Shown here: piece by piece, positions 22,440-32,349 of the stretch
How positions within the stretch are numbered: the first letter of the stretch is position 1
Layout: each line of letters opens with the position of its first letter
From: Vicugna pacos
Taxonomy: Eukaryota; Chordata; Mammalia; Artiodactyla; Camelidae
Direction: 5' to 3'
NCBI RefSeq assembly: GCF_048564905.1
Contig: NC_132996.1
Location: 40,224,001-40,288,000, forward strand
DNA: 64,000 bases
The notes under the pieces: generated by a model
Databases searched by the model: none
What the model saw: the letters and a program-made list of their open reading frames with translations, nothing else
What the model was told of the DNA's origin: nothing
Position numbers and translations under genes: made by a program

Positions 22440-22740
22440 TTCTTATCGGGCCCTGTGTGTTGAGCCCGTGGGCATCCACAGATGACTAAGCCCCTGTCCC
22501 TATCCTCAACTAGCCTGTAGTCTCGCAAGCAAAAATGTGCTAAATGTCAACGGTGGCTGTCTAACTCGAGTGCCTGGGAGGGCACAAAGGGAGAGTCTGC
22601 GAAGCTGCACAGAGAAGTGTCCTTGAGCATCTCAAGGACAAGGATGAGTTCACCAGACAGTGGGGAGGGCGTTCCAGGCTGAGAACACCTCAGGGGCAAA
22701 GGCTGGGAGAGGTGAAACAGCAAGGTGTGCCGGGAGAAGG
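22440..22740 (-). repeat. L2 LINE, antisense
   Basis: 'gggccctgtgtgttgagccc', 'gggagggcgttccaggctgagaac' and 'caggggcaaaggctgggag' follow the L2 reverse complement. Confidence 0.6.
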
Positions 22741-22929
22741 AGGCATCTCAGTGTGGCTGCACAGCGCACAGGAGAGGGGACTCTCATCACACGGCAGAGG
22801 GCTTCGGGCTTCGGATGAAGACACACTGACTTGAACTCCCACCCCGCTTCTTCTCAGTGGGATTAAGGACAGGACTGCCATCCTAGCTGGCATTTAGAGA
22901 TCTATGTGTATCTGGGAGGGTTGGGGGTG

Positions 22930-23225
22930 TAACAACGGATGAATCTCAAAAGCTACTTATGACACAAAAGACCACATGCTATACGAGTCCATTCACATGA
23001 AGATCAAGAACAGACAGAACTCAAGTACGATGACAAACAGGAATGACGGTTACCTCTGAGGGTGGGCACTGGCTGGGAGAGAGGAGGAAATTTCAGGGGT
23101 GATGGAAATGTTCCACAAAGCAATCCTGCTGATGCTTATTTGACTTCACACAATTGTCAAAACTCACTGGATGGAACATTCGAGGTCTGTACATCGTGTT
23201 CGTAAAATAGACCTTAAAAATGCAT
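22930..23225 (+). mobile_element. Old L1 3' UTR (L1ME-type), sense
   Basis: 'gatgaatctcaaaagc', 'tacgagtccattcacatgaa', 'ggttacctctgagggtgggcactggctgggag', 'tgatggaaatgttcc' and 'cacacaattgtcaaaactcactgg' follow the L1M 3' UTR in order. Confidence 0.85.
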
Positions 23226-23229
23226 GTGA

Positions 23230-23830
23230 GTATTCTTGGCTGTCACAATCACTGAAAGCTGCCCCTGGGAAATATTTAGGGGAGGGGGCCAGGGATGCTG
23301 CCAAAACCAAGAACTCTCCCACCGAAAGGCCTGTTGAGAAACACTGCTGCAGCCATGGGGAGCTACAGCGGGGTTCAGAGAGCAGAGAAAACTGGCTCCA
23401 TCTGGGTTTTGGGAAGATGGGATTTGGTGGTGATGGAAGTCCACAAGCTGGGGCATCCTGGGGCAGTGAAGTGACACAGGTGGACGTACGACCCCATGGC
23501 CACTCCTGGCCCGGAGCTGCCCAGGCCCAGAATGGGCTCTGGGACATCCCTCTAAGGCATCCCAGAAGGGACTAGAAGGAAGCCAGCGAAGGGAGTCAGA
23601 GGCAGCAAATGTTAGAGAGAAAAGGAACCGTCCCACTGCTGGCCTCCCTGCCTCATGATGAGCACCAGGGATACTGACTGTGATCACCTTCCTCTGAAAT
23701 GCAGTCTCAGTGAGGTGGGACGTCCTGGGAGGCTGGCGAACAGGAAGCAGGGCTGAGAGCTGCTGCTGCTACTGAAAACCATGTTCTGAAATCGCAGGTA
23801 AAAGAACACAGCCCACTTACACTAAAATGC
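23230..23830. other. Intronic interval
   Basis: Overlapping openings on both strands at 23164-23687 have no recognisable domains. No repeat was assigned. Confidence 0.4.
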
Positions 23831-23914
23831 TCACTTGACCCCTTCCTTCAGGAAGCCTTCTCTGATCTCCAGGTGGGACAGATGCCTCTCCTGCGTCCCC
23901 ACAGCCCTCAGCTC

Positions 23915-24056
23915 ATCACCAGAGCACAATTACTACCTAGTTGTGAGTTCAGGTTCTGCCACTTACTCGCAGTGTGCTCCCGGCAAGTTACTTCAGCTGT
24001 CTGTTTCCTTATCTATAAACTGAGGATAATAAAAACCTTCTGCAATGAACTGTGGT
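23915..24056 (+). repeat. MIR SINE, sense, hosting a SINE insertion
   Basis: 'gttcaggttctgccacttactcgcagtgtg', 'aagttacttcagctgtctgtttccttatctataaactgaggataat' are the sense MIR core. The camelid SINE lies immediately downstream. Confidence 0.82.
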
Positions 24057-24070
24057 AAAGACTAGGTGAG

Positions 24071-24230
24071 GGGGAGGATATAGCTTAGTGGTAGAGTGCA
24101 TGCTTAGCATGCATGAGATCCTGGGTTCGATCCCCAGTACCTCCATTAAATAAATAAATAAATAAAAATAAACCTAATTACCTCCCCCCAAAAAACAAAA
24201 CAAAAAGCAAAAATAACTTTTTTTAAATTT
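24071..24230 (+). repeat. Camelid tRNA-derived SINE, copy 3, with clear TSD
   Basis: The body has 'tatagcttagtggtagagtgcatgc', box-B-like 'gggttcgatcccc', 'agtacctccatt', a (TAAA)n tail and a long A-rich tail. The target-site duplication is aaagaCtaggtgag at 24057-24070 versus aaagaTtaggtgag at 24231-24244, 13 of 14 identical. Confidence 0.95.
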
Positions 24231-24654
24231 AAAGATTAGGTGAGGTAATGCAGTAAGCACTCAGAAAAAATAATTATGTGCGTCAGTACAGACCACTGTT
24301 GCCAGTTACTCTCTGGTGGCCCCAACAGACACCCACAAGTTCCTTGTGGGCAAGGTCCTCCTGGTGTGTGGATTTCCTGGCACAGTAAATACCTGTGTGC
24401 ATGAATGAATTCCATCCCCCAAGATCTCTCCTGAGAGCTTTCCTCTTCCACCCACGATGCCACTAAATCACAATAATTCTTCAGAGATGGAGGGAGGATT
24501 CATTTGTATTCTGTTCCCTTGTCTTTCTTCTCTATTGCCTCCAATGCCATGCAGAACCTACACAAAATTTACTTGAAAAAATTAGTGGTTTCTTTTTGGG
24601 ACCTCCACTCCTAAGACTACATTTAGTGGTCTTTTTCTGATGAGTACACAAACA

Positions 24655-25250
24655 TCCTTAATTAAAAGCACCCTGTGGTTCCTTAAAGAGTTAAACATAG
24701 ATTTATCATTCGATCTAGCAATCCCACTTCTAGGTATATACACAAAATAACTGGAAGCAAGGACTCAAGCAGATAACCTGTACATGAATGTTCATAACAG
24801 CATTATTCACAGTAGCCAAAAGGTGGAAGCAACCCAAGTGTCCATCAACGGGTGAATGGATAAGTAAATGTGGTGTATACATACAATGGAATATTATTCA
24901 GCCTTAAAATGGAAGGAAATGCTGACCATGCTACAACACGGATGAACCTTGGAAACATTACGCTGAATGAAATAAGCTGGACAAAAGGACAAATAAGTGT
25001 ATGATTCCACTTCTACAAGGTACCTAGAGTAGGTGAAGTAGAACAGAGGTTACCAGAGAATGAGGGGGAGGAGGGAACGAGGAGTTACTGTTTACTAGGC
25101 ACAGAGTTTCAGTTTTGTAAGATGAAAAGAGTTCTATGGATAGATGGTGATGATGGTTGCAAAACAATGTGAATGTACTTAATGCTACTGAACTATATAC
25201 TTAAAACAGTTAAAAGAGCAAATTTCATGTATTGCACCATAATTTTAAAA
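24655..25250 (+). mobile_element. Old L1 3' end (L1M type), sense
   Basis: 'agcaatcccacttctaggtatata', 'cataacagcattattcacagtagccaaaaggtgg', 'tccatcaacgggtgaatggataa', 'caatggaatattattcagcc' and 'gaactatatacttaaaacagttaaaa' are the classic ORF2 3' end and 3' UTR of L1M elements, about 600 bp. Confidence 0.92.
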
Positions 25251-25254
25251 AGGC

Positions 25255-26275
25255 ACCCCAAATCAAATAACAGAACGCTAGAGGGACTCTATGTGAAATC
25301 AGACACGCCTCTATTACACCCTCAGTGCTCTGTGTCTTGAGGCTCCTGGCCCATAATCTTCCACTCCATCCTCTCTTAGGCTTCCGCTCTGGTGTCCACC
25401 ATTTTCTTTCTACTCCAGGACCCAGGGCCACATCATTTGTATCCATGAAACCAATCTGCATCTGTCCATAGTCAACATGTTCTTTAACCTTGTGTTCTTT
25501 ATAACGCCCCTCTCCCTGGTCCTGGCATACTCCCTTTGGGGTGTTTAAATCAGATGCCTTGAGAATCTGAGATGGAAAAGCTGTGTGCTGCAAGATATTC
25601 AAGACTATTCAAGACTATGTCCACCAATTAAGAAATGGTTAAATAAAGTACAGTTAAGCCACTGAAGCTAGAAGAAGGTCACATATAAGCACAGTTTTGA
25701 GAAAATGTTAAGCGAAAAATGCTGAGTACAAAACTATATGCAGACTGACTTCAACTATTAAAAGATACAGGTCTACAGAAGAAATGGTATGGGACATATA
25801 AAATCACGGCTAATCTTACATTTGTTCTATGGTATGGTTGTGTTATTTTTACAACGTAATTTATTTTATAAAGGCTGGGCAACACCCTTAGGCAGATGAT
25901 GAAATATATAATCTTTGGAGTTGACTCCAGACATCCACGTGCCGCCCACCACTGAGGTCCACTGAATCTCTGAGTGGCTTCCAGAGAGCTGGAGGAGAGG
26001 GGAACATTTCTACTCTTAAGAAAGACATGTTGAAGCTTGGTATGTCTCTAGTGACTTCACCCAACCACCTCACCACGCAAAGGAAGGGCAACTGTGGGTC
26101 TGCATTTTCATAGCAGTTACCAGATCTGGCCAAGAACAGTTTATCCTCCACACTAGCCCAAAGTTAGGAATTCTCACCAAGATGCCTGTTCACTTACAAA
26201 CTGTGACTCCCCTGCATCTAGCTCGAGGGGGATCCCTCTCCAGCTCAACATGCTGCACCCAAGAAATGGAAATTT
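25255..26275. other. Intronic interval
   Basis: No exon was seen. The minus-strand opening at 25225-25602 (125 codons) overlaps the L1 end and has no recognisable similarity. Confidence 0.4.
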
Positions 26276-26279
26276 GAGT

Positions 26280-26965
26280 CAAGGTTGCTTGAAGGGGGAC
26301 ACAGGAAGGAGGGTGGCTTTTATTCCATGTACCACAGCTCAGTGGGAAAAGCTTTTTCCTGTGTAAGAGTCTGGGGATTCTGGAGCTTTGCCAGACACTG
26401 GTGGCCAAGGTGCTCATCCCACATCTCACCATATGCAGAAAAGACGGAGATGATATTGAAGAATGGTTTCAGGCAAGGAAGAGCTTTTTGGTGACGACAC
26501 TGTTCAAAAACTAAAAAGGTTTCTAGTTCCCCCCTACCCTTGGGGCTGCCCTGAGTTTCCAATTTCTAGAGGTGACAAGATATGCAGAACCAGACAGAAT
26601 TTGGACCAGGGTGTCTACAGAGTCTAGAATTCTAAGAAGACTTAGACCATCTGTCAACATTCCCCTCAAAAGGTCCAGCCTAGTATCTGGCTCCATCTGC
26701 TTGATAGAAGCATCCATCTCCTCGGAGACGGGACCACCTGCCTGCCTCTCATCCACCAAATCATCTGAGTGCCACAGGGAGCCACATCCCCATATTGTGA
26801 CAGTGGTCACTGACCTCCAGGAATACAATAAGGTAGGCCTACAGATATCACAGATCACAGTGTTTAGTGCTTTAGGGGTCCTAGAAACCCCAAGCCCTAC
26901 TTCCTCCAGATGGGGACACAGTATGGGAGAGGCGGAAGGTCCTTGGCCCACATCACTTAGTCATA
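26280..26965. other. Unassigned segment with complementary long openings
   Basis: Openings of 132 codons (26572-26970 plus) and 142 codons (26523-26951 minus) overlap. The minus reading includes EEMDASIKQMEPDTRLDLL and SLLRILDSVDTLVQIL, which look helix-like but match nothing I know. It could be an unrecognised old repeat. No splice signals were judged convincing. Confidence 0.3.
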
Positions 26966-26989
26966 AGTAAGCTTAGGACTGAACACACA

Positions 26990-27490
26990 TACTTACACAC
27001 AGACCACTGTGCTGACCCACACTGGTAAGAACGTATTTCCTGGCGTGTTGCTTAAATTTTTGCTAAAGGCTGCCATATATTTTGAAACATTCACACATAC
27101 CCTGTGTTCAACTTAATGCAGACAAAAAGCTTTAAATGATTAACCATCTTCTGGAGTTTTTCCATTCCCACTTGTAGATCCATTTAAACAATTAATTAGG
27201 TGCTTGAAGAATTTATACCTCTATAAATAGTTTCTCCCTCCTCACTGCCCTCTCTGCCTTTTTTGGGAACCTGTCAATTTACTGGAGAAGATGATAATTC
27301 CTTGTCCTGCAAATATGGGCCTTTGTGCTAGTGATAAGTTTCTTTAAAATCTCTATATGGAAAATGGCTGAGGGCATAAGAGTTGCACAAGGGGAAATTT
27401 GAAATGAAGCCAAAAGGTTGCATATTTGCACTGCAAAGGGGATGAGGGAAGACCAAAAATGTTACCATTTTAATTGTTTTACAGTCATTT
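26990..27490. promoter_or_regulatory. AT-rich, repeat-poor candidate enhancer
   Basis: Unlike its surroundings, this block shows no MIR, L2 or L1 words. It contains 'aacaattaattaggtgc' homeodomain-type ATTA cores and an exact MEF2 match (27221-27230). This is a weak inference from composition and motif content only. Confidence 0.25.
27221..27230 (+). promoter_or_regulatory. MEF2-like site (CTATAAATAG)
   Basis: Exact match to the MEF2 consensus in its palindromic form, CTA(A/T)4TAG. It is located 4.4 kb downstream (in gene direction) of the candidate PTPN5 exon 1 donor. Confidence 0.35.
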
Positions 27491-27824
27491 CAGGTATGTA
27501 TTACTATTTCATCTTAGTAAATAGCCATACTGAATATGCAGATGTCACTCAAATTTCATACTTGAATGATATCACAGACATTCATATTATCTGAGCTTTA
27601 TCATTTTGATCATACTACAGCTTACTGTACCCTTACTATGCCATAATACCTTTATTTAGTCTAAGATATTTGCATTTGCATTTTTGTACATAAATGCTGG
27701 TTTCTGACATTCATTGATTCAACAACTATTTAGTGAGCCATTGCTGAATTTGGAGCTTCTAGGCATGAAGAACATAAGGAGAATAGGATTCATTAACATC
27801 GTGTGATTTCTTATTTCTCACACC

Positions 27825-28255
27825 TGTAAGCACCTACATGATCTGGGCCAGCCCCTCTCTCCTACCTTTTTCATTCCCACCCTTCCTCTTGACCTATGTC
27901 GTACAGCCACACTTGTTGTTCCCTGTAAATATTAAGCTGTTTGTACCCCAGGGCCTTTGCACTTGTGCTCTCCTCTTCCCATAATGCTCTTCTACCAGGT
28001 CTCCTCCTCACTTCACTCAGGTCTTTGTTCAAATACTACTTCCTTAAAGACAATTCTATTTAAAGGTAAAATCTCTTTCCCCCGTTCCTCCTCACCCTGC
28101 TTTATTTGTCTCCTGAACATTGCTCGCCTCTTGAAGTGTTCTATCTTTGCTTATGTTTTCTTTTGTGTCTCCCTTGGTAGAGCTTGGGCAGAAAGTTCAT
28201 CTTTTTCAGCAATGTATCCCTAGAGCCTAGAACAGCTTGGCCTGTAACAGATGTT
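27825..28255 (+). repeat. L2 LINE, nearly complete 3' region
   Basis: 'catgatctgggccagcccc', 'cagggcctttgcacttgtgctc', 'actcaggtctttgttcaaatactac', 'gtatccctagagcctagaacagc' and 'taacagatgtttggggaatga' are collinear with sense L2. Confidence 0.85.
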
Positions 28256-28300
28256 TGGGGAATGAAGGAAGGAAGGAAGGAAGGAAAGAAGGAAGGAAGC
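28254..28300 (+). repeat. (GGAA)n microsatellite
   Basis: About eight GGAA units with a GAAA interruption, directly at the L2 3' tail, where TGAA units probably seeded it. Confidence 0.9.
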
Positions 28301-28404
28301 AACTGGCTCTGGCCAGTCTAGGGTGCTCCATGAGCCAGCTTTGCTGGAGTCATTATGGTTCCCTGTCAGATCCACGGCCCCCGGTCCCAAGCCTCCCTCC
28401 ACCT

Positions 28405-28995
28405 TCCAGTGGGGCTCTGTCTGTGAATGGCACTCTCAGCTACTCAGGCTCCAAACGTGGCCATCACCTCTCATTCCTCCCTCCCTCTACTCCCACATCC
28501 AACCTACTACCAATTCTGGTGACACTGTGGCCTCCTGCATCAACTCCTTTTTCCCTTCATCCTTACAACCACCCCAGTCCATCCTCTCCTTATCTCTTAC
28601 CTATACCCCTGTCATTGTTTCCTACCTGGGCTCCTTGCCAGCAGGCTCTCCCCGTCCAATCTGTTCTCCACGGGGCAGCCAGAGTGAGTTTATCCTAACG
28701 GTCACGTTTTGATCATGTCTCTCCCCCACTTAAAAACAAAAGACCAATCCCCTGGCTTGGCACTCAATGCCCCCAACAACTGCCTCCACCTCCCTAGCCA
28801 GCCTTCCTTCTCACGGCTCCTCTTTTATCCTTTTTGTACTGGTTGGAATGAACCACTTTCCAATTACTACACATGCTCTACAAGCCCCCACTGCCTACTC
28901 TCTGCTTATGCTGCTTCCACTACGTGTAATCGTTTCATTTAGACCCAGCTCAAACGCCGAGCTTCTCCAAGAAGCCACTTCTGATCGTCCAGAAG
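28405..28995 (+). repeat. Second L2 LINE copy
   Basis: 'cattgtttcctacctgggctcc', 'cggggcagccagagtgagttt', 'catgtctctcccccacttaaa' and 'gcttctccaagaagccacttctg' follow sense L2 again, so this is an independent copy after the one ending at 28255. Confidence 0.75.
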
Positions 28996-29059
28996 AATAA
29001 ACTCCTTCTCAATTCTGTCCAAGGGGTCATCTGTCTCTCTTTTAGGACCGGTCTTGGTA

Positions 29060-29255
29060 AAGGACAGGCAACGAAAGAGTTCAGAATCAGTAGTCAAATG
29101 ACCTGAGCAGGAGACAACTTTCTGGCTCTGAGACTTACAGAACACATCCTTAGACAAACTGCACTCTGAGTCTTTACTTCCCCAGGTATAAAATGGGAAT
29201 AATAACACTACTGATATCAACAGGATTAAGTATAAGTGACAGAGTGTAAGAAAAG
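29060..29255 (+). repeat. MIR SINE, sense, diverged
   Basis: 'gaaagagttcagaatcagtagtcaaatgacctgag', 'tttacttccccaggtataaaatgggaataataacac' fit sense MIR. Confidence 0.65.
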
Positions 29256-29504
29256 CTTTGACTGTACATAAATGATCAAATTCAATCACCCTTAAGTGCA
29301 AAATAACTGATAAACACAAGTGCGACTTCACCCAGGGAGGTTCATGGATGTCCTATGCTGGCCAAGCCGAAATCCAGGAATAGGTCAGTGGGGGAGTGAT
29401 ATCTTGCAGGAGAGGGGCTTTGAGGCTCTAAAATCGCATGTCCTTGGGCAATCTGAAGAAGGGAAGAAGTGGAGGGGTAGATCCATAAGGCTAGGGCCTT
29501 AATG

Positions 29505-29650
29505 GTATTAATAGCTACCGATTCGGGAGCTTTTTTTTTTATGCCCCAGGCACTGTGCTAAGTACCCTACATAAATGATCTCATCTCATCTTATTCCCTC
29601 GCAGAGTAATGGAAGAGGAAAACCAGGCCCACAGCAGTTATATAAATAAG
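29505..29650 (-). repeat. MIR SINE, antisense
   Basis: 'taatagctaccgattcggg', 'caggcactgtgctaagtaccctacataaatgatctcat' is the antisense MIR 3' end. Confidence 0.75.
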
Positions 29651-29679
29651 TGCTGCCCTCCCTCTTCCAACCCCCCCGC

Positions 29680-29850
29680 AACAGTTTAGAACTAAAAGAT
29701 ACCCTGAAAATCCCCAATCCAATGATCTTATTTTTCAGATGGAGAAATCGCTTCCCAGAGAGGATTCACTGAAATTGTCCAGCCCATGAGGAGGACACTG
29801 GACCTGGAACCCAGACTCTTCACTCTTTGGGTGAGAGCCACGGCACTGCA
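29680..29850 (-). repeat. MIR-like fragment, antisense
   Basis: 'gatcttatttttcagatggagaaatcgcttcccagagaggattc' and 'gacctggaacccagactcttc' resemble the MIR core on the opposite strand. Confidence 0.5.
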
Positions 29851-29859
29851 ACCACCCAG

Positions 29860-30640
29860 GGGCCACTAGTCATTACGAAGTCTATGTCAGTGGCACTTCT
29901 GGAACACAATGCCGTTTACATGGATGACAATGTGAGTAGTGGCCCCTGAAGTTATGCCACCTGGTCACCGTGGTTCTGCTCCATGCCAGGTTGCTCCTCC
30001 TACCCAAGAAGGAAGCTCCTGAGACAAGAGCCTCAGGCCCCTAGAGACTGAACATGGCCCTCCTTGCCAACTCCCCCAGCCAACAGAGTCTTCCTCAAAG
30101 GTGACTGACTTCATCCATTCACCATCTAGCTTGCATTCCTTCAACATGCCTCTCGGGGCACCCTCTCTGCACCAGGCATCAGGTTCGGCTCTGGGGACAC
30201 CCAGCTGCCCTTGAGGGAGCCACCACCCAAGCCTGGTGAGGCTGTAACTTAAGCTGCCCCAACAGCTCTGTCAGCGACACCAAGAGGCTGCCCTCCACAA
30301 ACGTCAAGGAGGGAGAGGTGGCCAGACATGAGAGACTCAGGGGCCCTCTACACAGGGATGATGAAGGGAGCCTGGTTGGAATAGAAGACCTAGCCCTTAA
30401 TGAAAAGGGGAGAGGGAGGGAGAAGGCATGCAGTCAGGTCAAAGTGGGGAGGGAATGACTCCTTGACCATGAAAACACCTGGTCCAACTGAGGACACTGC
30501 TCAGTGACTCCTGGGAGAGCCAGGACTAACACCCTGGAACCTGATCTCCTGACCAGGACTGCTTCATTCTCCCAAACTAAATCTCAAACCTGGACTGCTT
30601 GCTTAAGAGAGATCTCCTTTGAGACTGAAAGAGAAAAATT
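29860..30640. other. Intronic interval
   Basis: No exon or repeat was assigned. Confidence 0.4.
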
Positions 30641-30647
30641 AAAGGTT

Positions 30648-30692
30648 AACCCCCCCCCTTTTTTTCTTCCTTTCTTTCTTTTTTTTTTTTAC
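30648..30692 (+). repeat. Poly-C / poly-T pyrimidine tract
   Basis: A run of about nine C, then a T-rich tract with TTTC units and a terminal T-run. Simple sequence. Confidence 0.85.
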
Positions 30693-30864
30693 AGTAAGGA
30701 TGGTAGCAAATGAAAGGCACCTGCCACTCCAAATGGGGGGCAGGGCTGTAATTACAAAGAGTTTCTTGATACACTCCGGTAAAATTTTGGGTTCTGGGGC
30801 TTCAAAGAGGATAAGGTTGGAGTTCTATAGGAGAGGAAATGAGTATGAAAGCCAGGGACACTAG

Positions 30865-31012
30865 ATTCTAATGTAGGCTTTGACACTAACTCTCTGGTGA
30901 CCTTGGTCAGCCACCTCACTGGGCCTCAGTTTCCCCATTTGTAAAATGAGGGGGTTAAATGAGTTTTCAAGGTTCACCTGGTCTTGACCCTCTAAGCCAC
31001 AAGATTCTTGGT
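30865..31012 (+). repeat. MIR SINE, sense
   Basis: 'aggctttgacactaactctctggtgaccttggtcagcc', 'gggcctcagtttccccatttgtaaaatgag' are the MIR core. The repeat abuts the left edge of the CpG island. Confidence 0.85.
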
Positions 31013-31610
31013 AAGGTAAGTCTCTCGGGGCTCTGATCTGAGCAGTCTCCAGGTTTTGCAGGATCCTGGGCCTCATCCAGGAAAAGGGGGGATGCTGGGG
31101 GAGGGGAACGCGCTGGGCTTTTATTTTGGAGGTGGGTGGGGAACGAGTGGTTTAAGCTACACGGTCCGGGGGAGGCGAAGCGAAGGCTGGGAGCTACAGT
31201 TTACAGGCCAGGAAGCTAGCGGCGATCTCCAACCTCCCCCCGCCAGAGCTTCAGACCCTGGAGAGGTGATGCAGCCAAGAGCCGCGCACCAGCCACGGCG
31301 GCAGAGGCTCCGACCCCGACCACCATCCGGATCCCACCCCTCCCTCCCCAGAACCGCGCACGAGCTTCGTGGGGAGTGGCTGCTGCTCCCTCCCAGCTAT
31401 TCAGCGCCGGTTCCCCTCCCGGGCGTGGGGGACCCTTCCCCCAGTCCGGGGGCGCCGTGAGCCCCATGGGGGCGTGGCGGGGGCGGGCGCCGGCTTCCCA
31501 GCCCTGGGGTCTGGAGGAGGTCACAGTTGCGGGGCCTCCCTGGGAGGGACCCCGCGCCCTCCACCTTCTGGCTCCCTACACAAAGGCGCCGACAGAGACG
31601 CCGCACTTAC

Positions 31611-31707
31611 CAGCCAGAGCGGGCTCCGGGCGCCGGCGAGCTGGCGGGCAGGCTGGCGGGAGGATGTGCGCGCGCGAGTGTGCGTGTGTCCCTGTATATG
31701 TCTGCGC

Positions 31708-31741
<34 letters not shown>

Positions 31742-31870
31742 CAGGGACCGCGCCGAGCTCTGTGCGTCTGCGTGTGCGGGGGCGTCCGTCCGTCGGTCCG
31801 TCCGCTCGGCGCTCCGTCCCGCGCTCCGTGCGCGCTCCCTCGCCCAACCGCCCCACCAAATGTGCTGGGG
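31611..31870 (-). other. PTPN5: Candidate PTPN5 non-coding exon 1 (upper limit approximate)
   Basis: On the minus strand 'gctctggctg|gtaagtgcgg' forms a near-consensus 5' splice site, with the exon ending at 31611. The exon would include a (CA)15 run and a GC-rich leader; its start is unknown and 31870 is only a guess. One exon-1 frame joined directly to the 9971-10047 exon hits TGA immediately, and the STEP frame has no nearby upstream ATG, so this exon is probably untranslated. Confidence 0.5.
31711..31740 (+). repeat. (TG)15 microsatellite in the CpG island
   Basis: Fifteen uninterrupted TG units preceded by 'gcgcgag'. On the gene strand it is (CA)15 and would be transcribed in the candidate exon 1. 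Confidence 0.95.
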
Positions 31871-32335
31871 CTGCGGAGTTGCCGGCGCAGCCGCGGGGTC
31901 CGCTCGGCACCCTCAGCCCCGGCTCCGCCCCGCCCCCGGGCGGGCTTGCGCCGCTCCCCGGGAATTGCGCAGGGCCCGCGGGGCTGACGGGCGTGGGGGG
32001 CGGGGAGCTCCGGCGGCGCCCAGGGCCCGAGAGGGGCCGAATCACAGACCCTTAATCCCCAATCCGGATCTCGGGCGCCCCCACCCCCCAACTTCGCTTG
32101 GAGTCCCCGCAGGCGCCGCCCCCGCGCTGAGGTTGCCTGGACAGGGAAGGCGGGGGAGCGGGAGCACCGCATCCATTTCATTCATGATTTTCTCCTCTTG
32201 GGAGCCCCGGGCCTGGGCTGCGCCGCTACGGCAGCCGCCAGAGGGACCCCGGCGGGGCAGTGCGCGCTCAACCCGGTGCAGGACGGACAGGCAGGCATAT
32301 AGAGGTAGGGGAAGCGAGACAAAGGGGTCATAGCC

Positions 32336-32349
32336 GGGGGGGGGGGGGG
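32336..32349 (+). repeat. Poly-G run of 14 in the CpG island
   Basis: Uninterrupted guanines followed by 'agttccatgg'. It could form a quadruplex or be prone to sequencing error. Confidence 0.85.

Larger units (their letters stand above)
10048..31610 (-). other. PTPN5: Presumed PTPN5 intron 1
   Basis: Interval between the candidate exon 1 donor (31610) and the acceptor of the coding exon (10048). Extra untranslated exons may be hidden here, but I could not recognise any from sequence. A search for a minus-strand ATGAA[TC]TA[TC] start, as in the human MNYEGA exon, found none. The contents are mostly MIR and L2. Confidence 0.6.

Noticed and set aside
802-24230. tRNA genes suggested by box-A/box-B-like motifs at 802, 3107 and 24071
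   Set aside because: All three are camelid tRNA-derived SINEs with A-rich tails, two of them with target-site duplications, and not functional tRNA genes.
31011-31022. Plus-strand donor-like AAGGTAAGTCT next to the CpG island
   Set aside because: It abuts the end of a MIR copy, and no plus-strand exon can be supported upstream of it.
31521-32181. Minus-strand openings of 174 and 201 codons over the candidate exon 1
   Set aside because: Both contain His-Thr runs from the CA repeat. One hits a stop at once if exon 1 is joined to the PTPN5 exon, and the other enters that exon out of the STEP frame.
31527-32333. 268-codon plus-strand opening in the CpG island
   Set aside because: Alanine/arginine/proline-rich with a Cys-Val run from the TG repeat. 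This is typical of GC-rich non-coding DNA, has overlapping openings on the other strand, and no recognisable domain.
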